From: Portulaca oleracea
Taxonomy: Eukaryota > Streptophyta > Magnoliopsida > Caryophyllales > Portulacaceae
Direction: 5' to 3'
Length of the DNA: 64,000 nt
Assembly: GCA_029582165.1 (NCBI GenBank)
Contig: CM055877.1
Location: 6,067,855-6,131,854, forward strand
Both the position numbers and the translations under genes were made by a program. Below the pieces are notes generated by a model. That model was given only the letters and a program-made list of their open reading frames with translations. It did no database searches and was not told the DNA's origin. Positions 52,816 through 64,000 of the stretch are shown here, piece after piece (positions within the stretch are counted from its first letter, which is position 1; every line of letters begins with the position of its first letter).

Positions 52816-53433
52816 AAGTGGTACAATGGCTAAATGTATGCATTCACACAGTAAATGCTATTGTATTTTTTATCTCCTAATAAAATAATTACAAATTGAA
52901 ACAAAGGTGATAGTTCATTATGGAACTATCTCAATTAAAAATTTAAATTTATAATTGTAGATTCAATAATAAGTTTATACTGTAATACTCATTTTCAGGA
53001 GTGTTGTAGGAGATTAGAGTATATTATGTTGTAAATGATTTATTTCTATTCTAATATTTGTTTTACGCTTGGTGGTAGTGTTTTTATGAGCAATTGTTGG
53101 TCTTGTGGATCAAAATTAATAATAATATAAAAAAACCAATGTTTCAAAGATATGTTGAGAAAAGCTTGCCATGATTCTACCTATTTTCATTGTTCTTTTT
53201 AATAATAAGATAAGAAACATCATATTTATTGGACCCCTCTAGCAATAAATTATGGTGGATTAAATCCGATTAGATTTTATAGAGGCTTAGTCCAAAAAAT
53301 ATGCTTGTAATTAATGAGCATCTAAGAACAAAATAATATTCATCAAGGAAATTGCAGCCATCTCTCTAATGTAACTCTCGTATTATTAGAATACTATGCT
53401 ACTGGTACCATACTCTACCTTATGTTCCCTCTT
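52816..53433. other. Gene-free AT-rich spacer
   Basis: Nothing recognised. Confidence 0.4.
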
Positions 53434-54130
53434 TTCCAAACAACAACAATAACAAATCTCAGTATAGTCCTATTAACGTGAGGTCGTTTGTGAGAATCTA
53501 AATGTAGTTGTTCTTTCTCAATGCACAAAAGTGCATGAAGAGACTAGTTTCAACGAAATCAAGAGACAAAATCCTTTTGAAAGACGAAAACAAAACACTT
53601 TCATAAGCCATTTAGAAAACTGCTTGGGAAACAAATAGAATATGGTAACTAAGGAGAACGAATCTTTATAAATGTGGCCCAAGTCCAAACAATGCTTAGT
53701 TGAGTAGATGAACTAGAGGTGCGTGAAAGACAAAAGCACACGGAAAACACATGAAAGAGGCACAACAAGGCATCCAAACGAAACCCACCGACAACATCTC
53801 ACTCTCTCACCCGACTACCTTAATCCTAGTCCACCAAATGTCCCTATCGAGTGTTTTGTCCTCCATTAATCCCATGTACAGATGCACGCTGGATTGACTC
53901 AAATAACATCCCTCATAGATTTGCTAAGTTTTTTGCGGGCTACAGCGACGAGGCAGAAGCACAATCTTTTCACATTCACGTGTCCTCGTTTCCATTGTGC
54001 AAAAATCAACCGAAGAAGACCAAGACAGACGCTATCACAGGCAAACTTCGATGGCCATGGACTTTGGTGGCTGATTTTTTAGCGTTCGTACAACATTTTC
54101 TCGTCTTAATGGTTACGTGCTATTCTACAT
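53434..54130. repeat. Degenerate SINE/LINE-like sequence
   Basis: CAACAACAATAACAAATCTCAG followed by AGTCCTATTAACGTGAGGTCG resembles the Au-SINE/non-LTR consensus (CAACAACAA ... CCCAGT ... GGGGTC). Downstream, GAAGAGACTAGTTTCAACGA and CTACCTTAATCCTAGTCCACC look like other worn parts of such repeats. No intact domain or poly(A) tail is seen. Confidence 0.3.
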
Positions 54131-54735
54131 AAAGGACAATTTTCATCCACATTCGGACAATGATCCAACATTCAACTCTATTTATCATTCATAACCAAAC
54201 TTCAAAATCCTGACTTGGTGGTTTAAGAAGAAGGCTTCTCAATAATAGATAAGTGTAACGCCCCGGAAATTCAATTATAGAAAAGTCAAAGTCAAACTAA
54301 CGTTAACAGACAAAACTTAGCGTAAGACTTCAAATTTAGTTTGGGCGTCACTGCCGTATCCCCGAAGGGATACAAGGCGAGAAAGGAAAACACAACTGTC
54401 TGCTAACGGTAACTACTAACAACTCAAAACAAAACTTTAAGATTTCATAACGAAAATAATATAAAAAGATTCAAGGACTTCTAGACTCGTCGTCCTCACT
54501 TCTAATTCCCGTCCCCAGCATCTAGATCTTCACCTGAAAACAAAACATTTCAAAAATGAGGGGGAAATCTCAATAATGTCTACCCCTAACGTTTAAAACA
54601 GTTTAAGTTCATTTCAATTCATTTTGGGGAGAGGGATCGAATCAAACGTTTTACAAACCTTTAATCCCATACTGTTTCCTCAACCCATCCAATCCATATT
54701 TTAATTTGCGGGCGGGATACCAAATCCCTTAAAGT

Positions 54736-54884
54736 AACATCGCCTACCAAAGGCATCAAGAACATCGCCTACCAAAGGCATAAATAATATCGCCCACCAA
54801 AGGCATCAAAACATCGCCTACCAAAGGCATCAAGAACATCGCCCACCAAAGGCATAAATAACATCGCCTACCAAAGGCATCAAA
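54736..54884. repeat. Minisatellite of about 25 bases, six units, in the chromovirus LTR
   Basis: Units of the type AACATCGCCTACCAAAGGCA followed by TCAAG, TAAAT or TCAAA alternate, with C/T variation at one position (CCTACC or CCCACC). Confidence 0.9.
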
Positions 54885-56720
54885 ATACTATCCTATATCA
54901 GGGAAGGAAGCCCGATCTCCAGTCCATAACCCTGCAGGTTGTTACACCTGCACAACAGGTTATCCCCCGAAACCCGCTTAACGTTTCCACTTGAATTATT
55001 TATACAATTTTCAAACTCAACTCACGACTCTCAAGTCAAACCATCCCAAGTTATCAAAACCATTAACAAAACTTCGAATAAAAGACCATCCAATTTCTCA
55101 ACTCAAATAAACCAAGATCACAATCGAATCAAAAAGATTATCAAAACAGATGGTCGTATTTCCACAAAAGTCCCCTTTCGGGATGCAATTCTCAAAATAG
55201 ATTATAAAACATCAAAACACATTTAAAGAGCATCCCGATGGGGATTAGAGCATAGACAATTACCTGAATAACGTCACAGTACAACAATAAGGAGAACACA
55301 CTTGAGCTCACTATCGTCACGCACTAACTCGGGCCTAGAATAAGAATAATTATCTAATCAAAACGCGTTCTAACGAAGTTAGTATCAACTATCAACTACC
55401 TAACCCATCCCCTAGGAACACTTAGGTTCCTATCATTTATGATTTACACTTAACACACTCAAGGAATTATATAACAAGTTCATACATAAAATTTACTCAA
55501 CAATTTTTCATAAATAAAAGCAAGCAGAGGACAAATTGTAACGTTCACATAAAACGGGTCACAACTCGACTTCCCGACATCCTATGGGTCTGGTTCTGGA
55601 CTTTTCGGAAACCTTAGGATGTCTACTAAAACTTCTATGTTGATGACCAAGCCCATATAAGTCTGGAAAGACTCTAAAAACACCCATCTTTCCAATTGGT
55701 CCAGATCTGACAGGTTCTGGTAAAAAGATTATAACTCGGGTTATACAAATCAAATGTTCGATCCGTAAAATTCCTATGGTTCCTAACATCTAAGGGAACC
55801 TCCAGTTAAAAGGGTTCTGTCAAAGAGTAACTATACCAATCGTGGCAACCCGATCTTTGGAAACTAACAAAACTGTCCCGTTACCGGTTCTTAATAAATT
55901 TGTAATTTCGGTTCTAACTTTTACCAATTGATCTCCGGGTTCTAATTTGGGCTCAAAATAGTAACTAGGGTCTAAGGTATAAAGTCCAACTTAACTTAGG
56001 TCCAAAAATTAACATTAACCCAATTTAGAAAACATGGAAACACTTTACTACTTTTAATCAATCCTAAAATCAAACAAGAAATATAATACTTTAAACATGA
56101 ATTATTTACAAGGTTATAACAGTAAAGCAAGAATTTCAAGGAACAATAAAAGGTGGTTATGTGGTTTCTTTAATCAAGATTCAAGGAGGTCTTTAGGAAA
56201 TATAACACAAGGTATAATATGACAAGTAACTACTAATCAAGAAAAACCCAACAACCAATTCTTTTACTAACTAAATCAAGAATTCAAGATTTTATTAACA
56301 AGAATTACTTGGAGTAAGTTAACTAAGTTATTAAACAAACTCAACAATTTAATCTCAAAGAACAATAACGATTTATTACTTAAATTATTCAAGAATTAAC
56401 CTAGGTAAATAAATTCTCAAAATTCGTACATAAAATAATATTGTAATCTAAAAAGATTCATATAAAGAAATATAAAGGAAATCAAAGAACCACTTTTAAA
56501 CCTAATAGTCAACTATTACAACCCTAATACTAACAATTACACATATTAGATAACAATTACACATAATTACAATTAAGAACAAGATTACATATAATTTTCC
56601 TAATTACAAAACTAATCATAAATAAATAATACAATTCAATAATTAATAAAACAATTGAATTTTTGAAATTAAGAACAGAAAAGAAAAAGGAAAAGGAAAA
56701 TATCAAAAATATAGAAATCA

Positions 56721-56744
56721 GTTAGGGTTTAGGGTTAGGGTTTA
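56721..56744. repeat. Short telomere-like stretch in the LTR
   Basis: GTTAGGGTTTAGGGTTAGGG followed by TTTA contains three imperfect copies of the plant telomere unit TTTAGGG and variants. Read in the element's sense it is AAACCCTAA-like. Confidence 0.6.
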
Positions 56745-57555
56745 CGTAGGGTTCAGGGCAGCTTTCCCGGCGACTGGGCGGACGGTGGTCGGGGGTGTTG
56801 GCGTCGGGGTCGAGGTCGGCGGTCAGGGCGTCGTCGGAGGCAGCTAGGGCGGTGGTTGACGTCGAAATTCCGAGCGGTGGCAGCAGCGCAGCGTCGAGGG
56901 GTTTTCTTCGACTGGGACGGCTCTGGCGACGTTGGGGCGGCAGTGCGAGGGTCGCCGGCGAGGGTGGCGACGGCGGCGCTGGTGGGCGACGGTGGTGGTG
57001 ATGACCGGTGGTCGTCTAGCAGAGGCAGGGGAAAGAAGAGAGGAAAAGAGAGGAAAGAGGGAGAAAAGGGGAAGAGAAAGGTGGTTGCGGTGGTGCAGCG
57101 ATTCCGGCGGTGGTCCGGCGGCGCTGGGCAGTGGCAGTGGCAGCGGACGCAGAGGGGGAAGAGGAGGGAGAGGAGAGAGAGCTAGGGTTTAGGAGGGAGA
57201 TTGTATTAGGGTTTGAGGGGGGAAAGAGAAGGGTTTTATACTACCAACCCCTTTTGGGCCCAAATTAATCTAATTCCAATCCTAACCCAACCTACTTAAT
57301 AAAAACTGATTTTAGAATTTTAGGAAAAATTAAAACATTATTTAAAACATATAGTAAACACATATTATCACATAATAATATTTATAATAACACAATGATA
57401 TTAATTCACGAAAAAAATACTAATCTACCCTTGTTAGCCCCTCAACGGTCCTACGAGCTCAAGCGTTAGCATAAATAAACACATCACGAACAACAGTAAA
57501 TAACGAAGTCAAACCTATTTTATTAACGACGTTACGGTCAACCTTTTGAATTTTT

Positions 57556-57711
57556 CGGGGTTTTACATCATTACCTTCTTAAAAGAAGTTTCGTCCTCGA
57601 AACTTAAACTTAACCCTAACGGTCCGGTAAGGAAACTAACGGTTCCCTTCCTCCTAAAACTCGAGGTTTTACATCATTACCTTCTTAAAAGAAGTTTCGT
57701 CCCCGAAACTT
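57556..57711. repeat. Duplicated LTR-edge/polypurine segment, period about 105 bases
   Basis: TTTTACATCATTACCTTCTT followed by AAAAGAAGTTTCGTC is found at 57561-57595 and again at about 57667-57701. The first copy spans the true LTR edge (57567) and the polypurine tract; the second carries the same sequence internally. Confidence 0.8.
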
Positions 57712-60700
57712 GACGCGCCTTAGGCTTGGAACAAGTGAGGGTACTTCTTCCTCATTTCGTCTTCTCGCTTCCTGTGTCGTTGTGGTATGATTTGCCCATC
57801 GTACTTTTACCAAGGGAACTACTTTCCTCCTAAGCTGCTTTTCCCTACGGTCTAGTATCTCTAGCGGTTGCTCTTCATAGCTCAGATCTTCTTGCAGTTG
57901 AAGCGGCTCGGGATCAATCACGTGAGTCGGGTCCGGAACGTATTTCCTGAGTTGTGACACATGGAAGACATTGTGCACTCTGGGGAGTTCTCCGGCAACA
58001 GAATCAGAGGCAACCTCTCCGATGCGTTCCAAGATTGGATATGGCCCGATAAACCTTGGTGTCAACTTCCCCGACTGGCCGAATCTCATAACTCCCTTCG
58101 TGGGTGAAACCCGTAAAAACACATACTCTCCTACTTCGAACTCCAAAGGTCTCCTCCTCCTGTCAGCATGGCTCTTTTGTCGACTTTGTGCTGCCTTCAT
58201 TTTATCTTGAATGATTCGAACCTTCTGAGTAGTGACTTGTATTAGGCCTGGTCCTATCGTTAGAGCTTCGTCGATGTCCTGCCAACATAGGGGAGTCCTA
58301 CATCTCCTCCCATATAGAGATTCGAATGGTGACATCCCAATACTAGCATGATAACTGTTGTTGTAGGAGAACTCAATGAGAGTCAACTCGTCATCCCACG
58401 AGTCTTTGAAATCTAATGCGCATGCTCGCAGCATATCCTCAAGGGTTTGGATAGTCCTCTCTGTCTGCCCATTTGTAGCTGGGTGAAATGCAGTACTGAA
58501 CTTGAGCTTTGTACCAAACGCCTCTTGTAACTTTTTCCAAAAACCAGACTAGAATCTGGTGTCTCTATCTGAGACAATAGAACTGGGTACTCCATGTAAC
58601 CTTACAATCTCCCTTACATAGGCTTGAGCTAGCTGATCTAGGGACCAGTTGTTGGCGATGGCTAGGAAATGAGCTGTCTTGGTCAAACGATCTACAATCA
58701 CCCATATTGCATTGTGTTTCCGCCTAGTCCTTGGTAGACCTATCACAAAATCCATTGATATCGAATCCCATTTCCACTCAGGGACGTCTAACGGTTGCAG
58801 AAGTCCGGCTGGTCGTTGATGCTCTGCCTTGACTCGCTGGCATGTAAGGCACTTTGCCACAAAGTCTGTCACTTCTTGTTTCATATTACTCCACCAAAAC
58901 ATCTGTTTCAGGTCTTTGTACAACTTATTTCCCCTGGATGCACTGAATATGGCGTATTGTGCCCCTCTTCTAAGATCTTTCTTTTCAGCTCCTCCATATT
59001 AGGTATGCAGATGCGATTATGGAATCGTAACGTACCATCTTCATGGATCACAAAACCAGGGGCTTTCCCCTGCAAAACTTCCTCACGTATCTTGGCAAGC
59101 TGTAAGTCCAGCTCTTGAGTCCTCTTGATCTCTTCCATTAGAGTAGGTTGCAATTCCATGGCATTCAATACAGCTTTCCTTCCAGGTGTCACCACGTTAA
59201 TCTCCAATCTCCTAAACTCCTCGCACAACTCGTGCGGTATCATCATCAAGTGGTTTATATCAGGATACGGTCTTCTACTCAGGGCATCAGCCACTACATT
59301 TGCTTTTCCGGGATGATATTGGAAGTTCACGTCGTAGTCCTTCAGAAATTCCAGCCATCGAGTCTGCCTAAGGTTTAGCTCTTTCTGGGTGAAAAGGTAT
59401 TTTAAACTCTGATGGTCAGTGAACACCTCGCAGTGTACTCCATAAAGGTAGTGCCTCCAAATCTTAAGTGCAAAAACCACTGCTGCCAACTCCAGGTCAT
59501 GAGTGGGGTAGTTCTTCTCATGTGCCTTCAGTTGTTTGGATGCATACGCAATCACTTTCCCATCCTGCATGAGTACACAACCCAATCCTCCATGCGATGC
59601 GTCACTGTAGATGACAAAACCCTCGTTCCCTTGAGGTAAAGCGAGAATAGGGGTTGAGGTAAGCCTCTTCTTCAACTCCTGGAATGCTTGCTCACATTTT
59701 TCCGACCATGCGAACTTTATTGACTTCCGAGTCAGATTGGTCAACGGGGTGGCGATTTTCGAGAAATCTTGCACGAACTTCCTATAATACCCTGCCAAGC
59801 CCAGAAAACTCCTAACCTCCGTGGCATTCTTCGGTGTCGGCCACTTGGTGATGGCCTCCACCTTTTGGGGGTCTACTGCCACTCCTTCCTTGGACACCAC
59901 ATGTCCTAAGAATGCTACTTGTTCCAACCAAAACTCACACTTCTTAAGCTTCGCATAAAGCTGGTTGCTCCGTAGAGTCGTCAATACTTCTCTCAGATGA
60001 TTCGTATGCTCCTCTCGTGTTCCTGAATATACCAATATGTCGTCGATGAACACCACTACAAACTTATCCAGGAACGGCTTGAACACTCTGTTCATCAAAT
60101 CCATGAAGGCGGCTGGGCATTTGTAAGCCCAAAAGGCATTACCACGAACTCATAATGGCCATACCGAGTTCGGAATGCGGTTTTAGAGATATCTTCTTCG
60201 CGAATTCTTAACTGGTGATAACCCGACCTCAGGTCTATCTTAGAAAACGTTGTTGCTCCTCGCAACTGGTCGAAAAGATCATCAATACGAGGTAGAGGGT
60301 AACGATTCTTGACGGTAACCTTGTTCAACACCCGGTAATCGATGAACATCCTCATGCTACCATCCTTCTTCTTCACGAACAATACAGGTGCTCCCCATGG
60401 TGACGTGCTGGGTCGTATATATCCCTTTTCTAGCAGCTCGTCCAGCTGAGTCTTCAACTCCTTAAGCTCTGCGGGAGCCATGCGATATGGGGCTTTTGAA
60501 ACAGGTGCTGCCCCGGGCTCCAAATCGATGCAGAAATCTACCTCCCTGATTGGAGGCAAGCCCGGGATCTCCTCCGGAAATACATCAGAATACTCCCGCA
60601 CTACCGGGATATCCTCAATCGTAAGCTCCTCCGCCTTGGTGTCGATTACGTTGCATAGAAACCCTTCACAACCTTGACCCAACAACTTCTGAGCCTTGAG

Positions 60701-61483
60701 GGAAGATATGATCCGCACACTCTGAAGATGCCTATCACTCCAATGCACTACCTTCTTTCCGTTCGGTCCCATTAAGGTCACCTTTTGCTTATAACAATCT
60801 ATCTGGGCTCTATATTTTGCTAACCAGTCCATCCCCAAAATAACGTCGAACTCCATTAGGTCAAACATACAAAGGTCGACCTCAAACTCCTGTCCTGCTA
60901 TCACTATAGGACATCCACCATATAACTCTCCAGAACTAATGGTATCCCCGGTGGGTAGGGCTACCAACATAGGCTTACTATTCTCCGAGGGTTTCATCTT
61001 AGCCTTCTCTACTATAGCTCGTCCAACAAAAGAATGACTAGCACCAGAATCAAATAAAACAGAGACATTGTAGAGGTGGAGAGAGAAGGTACCTGTCACA
61101 ACGTCTGCTTCATTCTCAGCCTCTTCTTTCCTCATTACATATACTCGTCCTCCTGCGTTGCGCGGCGGTTGTTGTTGCGGACAAGGCGGGTTTGCTGGCC
61201 TCCCTTGGTTATTCTGATTTCCACCAGATCCACCTTGGTTTTGCTGTTGTGGCCTTTGGTTCCCATTATAGCCTCCCCGATTTTGATATGTTGTCTGCGG
61301 GGCTCTCCAATTCCCGTTATTCCCATTGTTTCCATTATTTTCGTTGCTTCCATTGTTCCCTCCACTTCGGCCCAGCCTTTGCGAGGCAGCAGCGTACCTG
61401 ATGTTGGAAACTCCCGCAGTTGAAACATCCTCCTCGCACGTTCCTTGCTCTACAATCCCGTGGATAATGGCCTGGTCGACCAC
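57685..61483 (-). pseudogene. Chromovirus pol remnant: protease, RT, RNase H, integrase, chromodomain
   Basis: Protease [12 protein letters not shown] lies near 61035. RT shows [13 protein letters not shown] near 60370 and the active site [10 protein letters not shown] near 60040. RNase H shows [13 protein letters not shown] near 59590 and [10 protein letters not shown] near 59410. Integrase shows CLTCQRVKAEHQ near 58825, SMDFVIGLPR, SDRDTRF near 58550 and [16 protein letters not shown] near 58320. The chromodomain start is [16 protein letters not shown] near 57865. Breaks: a frameshift near 60105-60115, a frameshift near 58925-58945, a TAG near 58548-58551, and a small indel near 57740-57780 that throws the chromodomain end out of frame. 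The native end of related proteins can still be read in another frame near 57720-57740. Confidence 0.88.
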
Positions 61484-62420
61484 AAACCTTGCATATTGGA
61501 ATATTCGATGGCCTACACCCCGAAGACCGGCTTCCCTTCCAGTTGTTAGGGCGGAACCTCTTCTCCTGATAATGTTGAGGTGGGTTAAAACGGGGTGGCT
61601 CTTTCCTCTTTTGCCCTTGTATGCCTAACTGTCGTTCCATGTCATGCATCACCCTTTCTACAGTGAGGGCAACGTTCAGCATGTTCTGGTAAGATGTGAA
61701 CTCTCACGATGACATGTGATCCTGAATCTTGCAGTTCAGTCCATCCCAGAAACGTTCCATCCTTAGCTGTTCAGTGGCTACCAAAGCAGGTGCAAACCGA
61801 GATAGTTCGGTGAACTTTGCAGAGTAGGCGAGCACGCTAGTTTCCCCTTGACGCAGATTCATGAATTCTTTTTCTTTCTTACGAGAGAAATTGGGTAAAA
61901 TCGATCCCTTAGCACAATCTTGAAGCGGTTCCAGTCGAAACCCGGTTCAGCCCTTATTTCCTTCACACTGGCCCACCACAAATCGACCTCTTCCTTCAGG
62001 TGGTAAGCAGCAAAGTCCACCTTTAACTCCTCAGGACAGCGTGTGGTGTCGAAAATCTTCTCAATCTCCCTAACCCAATCTTCAAAGACCTTGGGGTCAG
62101 CTACCCCGGTGTAAGTGGGCGGGTTGAAGCTATTGAACCTTTGGAGGAGAGCGGAGGGATCATTTTCCCTTTCTCCTCCTTGTCGATCCACCACCTTCTT
62201 CAGTAGATCCTCGTGCTTGTTAAGCATCTCAATCATCAGCAGGCTAGCAAGGTCATTCCCTGGTGTTGTTGTACTCGGCCCGGATATCAAGTGAGGAAGA
62301 CGCTGACGCAGTTCAGTCGCGGTTTGAGGGCGTTGTTAACGCGGCTTGCGGGCGCTCCCGATTACCGTGGTTGGGTTGAGAACCGTTCACGTCCGACATC
62401 CTGGTTCAAAGGGTCGATTT
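61335..62420 (-). pseudogene. Chromovirus gag remnant
   Basis: A frame from about 62290 carries the retrotransposon gag domain (VFEDWVREIEKIFDT, KVDFAAYHLKEEVDLWW, FKIVLRDRFYP). It is lost at about 61865-61880 by a frameshift, and a TGA lies near 61705. The C-terminal part (61335-61682) has two zinc-knuckle-like segments, [14 protein letters not shown] and [14 protein letters not shown]; the second is worn. A further frameshift near 61400 joins it to the protease frame. Confidence 0.8.
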
Positions 62421-62776
62421 AGACTACTTAAGGGTTTTCCAATCCATTGTCTCAACATCATACTAGAGGTAACTACTTGGTCCGGTCTTCTCATAGGGTG
62501 CTAAACAATACGAAATTGTAATTCTATTTCACCAAGTAATTTCTTATGTCATCAACTTATTTCATGAATTTTCATCACATACTGAAAGGTCACATATATA
62601 CCAGTATCACAAAACAAAACTTCTATGCACACCAATGTAATCATATGTACAACTTTCCCCATCGGGGCAAATACCCAAAAGAAACAATATACCAATATCC
62701 AGGTTATATCACAGTTCAACAGAAATACAAACGTAACAGCTATACACTCCTACTCAACACATCGTGACCATCCCAC

Positions 62777-63365
62777 TCAGATGATCCTCCTGCATCGAGG
62801 GTTTTTCCTCGCTGAAACTGGAGTCCACTCGGGATCACTCGTCTCATCCCCCGAGCCCTCCTCGGGGTCTCCTCCTGTCCCCCAGTCCACCTCATCCTCC
62901 TCCTTGGGCGGGATCTCATGCTCGGGCTCGACGGCGGGTGCAGCCGTGACCCTAGAGGTCACCTCGGGCTCGGAACCCTGGGCGCCGTCCTCTGTGGGAT
63001 CCTCCTCCGGATCTACTCGGCGCATCCCAATCCGAGCGATCCTAGAAAAGACCCCCGGGATTCGGTGCTCCGGCTCTACCCGGTACCTCTGACACCAACA
63101 GCACGGGTGTGGTACCCTCCGGAGCGGTGGTGGCAACGACGCAGATATGGCCTCACCAGGGATAGTCTCGTAAGGTGAGTAGAAAAGTGTTGGCCTGAGC
63201 TTCCTCGTTGCCACGCAAGCAAGAGTTCGGGACATCCTTGGTGTATCGGTCGATCTCATCGTAGAAATTCAGCATGTGGGTTCCCAAGTACCTACCGGGA
63301 GGAATGGGTGTGTAGCGGTGAAAGCACGACGTGGGGTGCTGGTGACGGTGTGTGCGTTGTGCCAT
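62777..63365 (-). pseudogene. Extra reading frame between primer-binding site and gag
   Basis: Two overlapping open stretches on the element's strand: 63153-63365 (MAQRTHRHQHPTSC ... LNFYDEIDRYTKDVPN) and 62777-63259 (YSPYETIPGEAISASLPPPL followed by a very acidic tail with EVDWGTGGDPEEGSG). Together they look like one frame of about 190 codons broken by one shift near 63170-63200. Function unknown; no domain is recognised. Extra ORFs before gag are known in some other Gypsy lineages. Confidence 0.4.
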
Positions 63366-63529
63366 CCTACAAGGTCAGAACGCATTACACATAAAATACT
63401 GATGGTATAATAAAAAATATTTAGGGAAAGCATGAAACCTTTTTCCCCCATCCTACGCTCATCACTCCGAACTTAGCTTCCTAGGGTCGATCTAAACCTG
63501 AAGGACTCTGAGGAGCTACTAGGTCGCAA

Positions 63530-63548
63530 CCCAGAGCTCTGATACCAT
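63530..63548 (-). promoter_or_regulatory. Primer-binding site for initiator tRNA-Met
   Basis: Read on the minus strand, TGGTATCAGAGCTCTGGG starts three bases inside the 5' LTR edge. This is the usual complement of the tRNA-iMet 3' end used by plant Gypsy elements. Confidence 0.9.
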
Positions 63549-63550
63549 TC

Positions 63551-64000
63551 TGTAACGCCCCGAAAATTCAATTATAGAAAAGTCAAAGTCAAACTAACGT
63601 TAACAGACAAAACTTAGCGGAAGACTTCAAATTTAGTTTGGGCGTCACTGTCGTATCCCCTAAGGAATACAAGGCGAGAAAGGAAAACACAACTGTCTGC
63701 TAACGGTAACTACTAACAACTCAAAACAAAACTTTAAGATTTCATAACGAAAATAATATAAAAAGATTCAAGGACTTCTAGACTCGTCGTCCTCACTTCT
63801 AATTCCCGTCCCCAGCATTTAGATCTTCACCTGAAAACAAAACATTTCAAAATGAGGGGGAAATCTCAATAATGTCTACCCCTAACGTTTAAAACAGTTT
63901 AAGTTCATTTCAATTCATTTTGGGGAGAGGGATCGAATCAAACGTTTTACAAACCTTTAATCCCATACTGTTTCCTCAACCCATCCAATCCATATTTTAA
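63551..64000 (-). repeat. 5' LTR of the chromovirus, truncated by window end
   Basis: Starts TGTAACGCCCCGAAAATTC and follows the left LTR base for base with about six substitutions and one indel in 450 bases. Confidence 0.92.

Larger units (their letters stand above)
54254..57567 (-). repeat. 3' LTR of the chromovirus (3.3 kb)
   Basis: Begins TGTAACGCCCCGG and ends CGGGGTTTTACA on the plus strand, an imperfect TG...CA inverted repeat. It holds a 25-base minisatellite (54736-54884), a long AT-rich middle, a telomere-like stretch (56721-56744) and a GC-rich part (56755-57180) with open but meaningless frames. Confidence 0.9.
54254..64000 (-). mobile_element. Ty3/Gypsy chromovirus (Tekay/Del-like), minus orientation, cut by window end
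   Basis: Layout on the minus strand: partial 5' LTR (63551 onward), tRNA-iMet primer-binding site, a leader with an extra reading frame, gag, protease, RT, RNase H, integrase, chromodomain, then the 3' LTR (54254-57567). RT before integrase defines Gypsy, and the C-terminal chromodomain plus LTRs of over 3 kb point to the Tekay/Del lineage. Coding parts have at least seven breaks. Comparing the first 450 bases of both LTRs by eye shows about six substitutions and one indel, so insertion is fairly recent although the body is badly broken. Confidence 0.93.

Noticed and set aside
53851..54132. 93-codon frame in the SINE/LINE-like region
   Set aside because: No recognisable domain; probably a chance frame in repeat sequence.
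54736..54884. 25-base repeat array as a CRISPR
   Set aside because: Direct tandem units without unique spacers, inside an LTR.
56795..57192. Glycine- and arginine-rich open frames
   Set aside because: They lie inside the chromovirus LTR in GC-rich sequence where stops are rare; all frames are open and none resembles a protein.

Overview
The window is plant nuclear DNA from a eudicot chromosome. The genes are multi-exon with GT-AG introns, and they are set among LTR retrotransposons, MITEs, Mutator-like elements and a plant-type tRNA cluster. The species cannot be named from the sequence; no organelle or bacterial genes are seen.

Host genes: five could be assembled exon by exon. They are (1) a heavy-metal-associated isoprenylated protein (HIPP-like, minus, 6294-7146, 3 exons, 122 aa); (2) an organelle-targeted monodehydroascorbate reductase (minus, 9101-15773, 16 exons, 495 aa); (3) a ROH1/BYPASS-type protein (minus, 27829-29629, 2 exons, 401 aa); (4) ribosomal protein eS10 (plus, 42559-44655, about 5 exons); and (5) a cytosolic HSP90 (minus, 45232-50158, 6 exons, 706 aa, ending MEEVD), with heat-shock elements upstream. 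Four tRNA-Ala(AGC) genes lie on the opposite strand inside HSP90 intron 3. Gene order recalls two Arabidopsis neighbourhoods (ROH1-MDAR6-HMA protein on chromosome 1, and HSP90.1-RPS10 on chromosome 5); this is from memory and needs checking.

Transposons: 1-5353 is the 3' part of a Sirevirus-like Copia element with a decayed env-like ORF and an intact 3' LTR. A solo LTR lies at 5500-6180. A complete Copia element (21325-27385, minus, target duplication AAATA) separates the MDAR and ROH1 genes. A Ty3/Gypsy chromovirus with LTRs of about 3.3 kb fills 54254 to the window end (minus, 5' LTR cut off). The intergenic stretch 29.9-42.4 kb is a nested mosaic of Stowaway-type and Harbinger-type MITEs and two Mutator-like long-TIR elements. 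One of these (33103-35359) carries a decayed DREB2-type AP2 gene fragment, so it looks like a Pack-MULE.

No new multi-gene system was found. The most interesting items are the Pack-MULE with DREB2 sequence, the antisense tRNA-Ala array inside an HSP90 intron with one deleted unit, the nested transposons whose insertion order can be read directly, and the palindrome arrays in LTR sequences.
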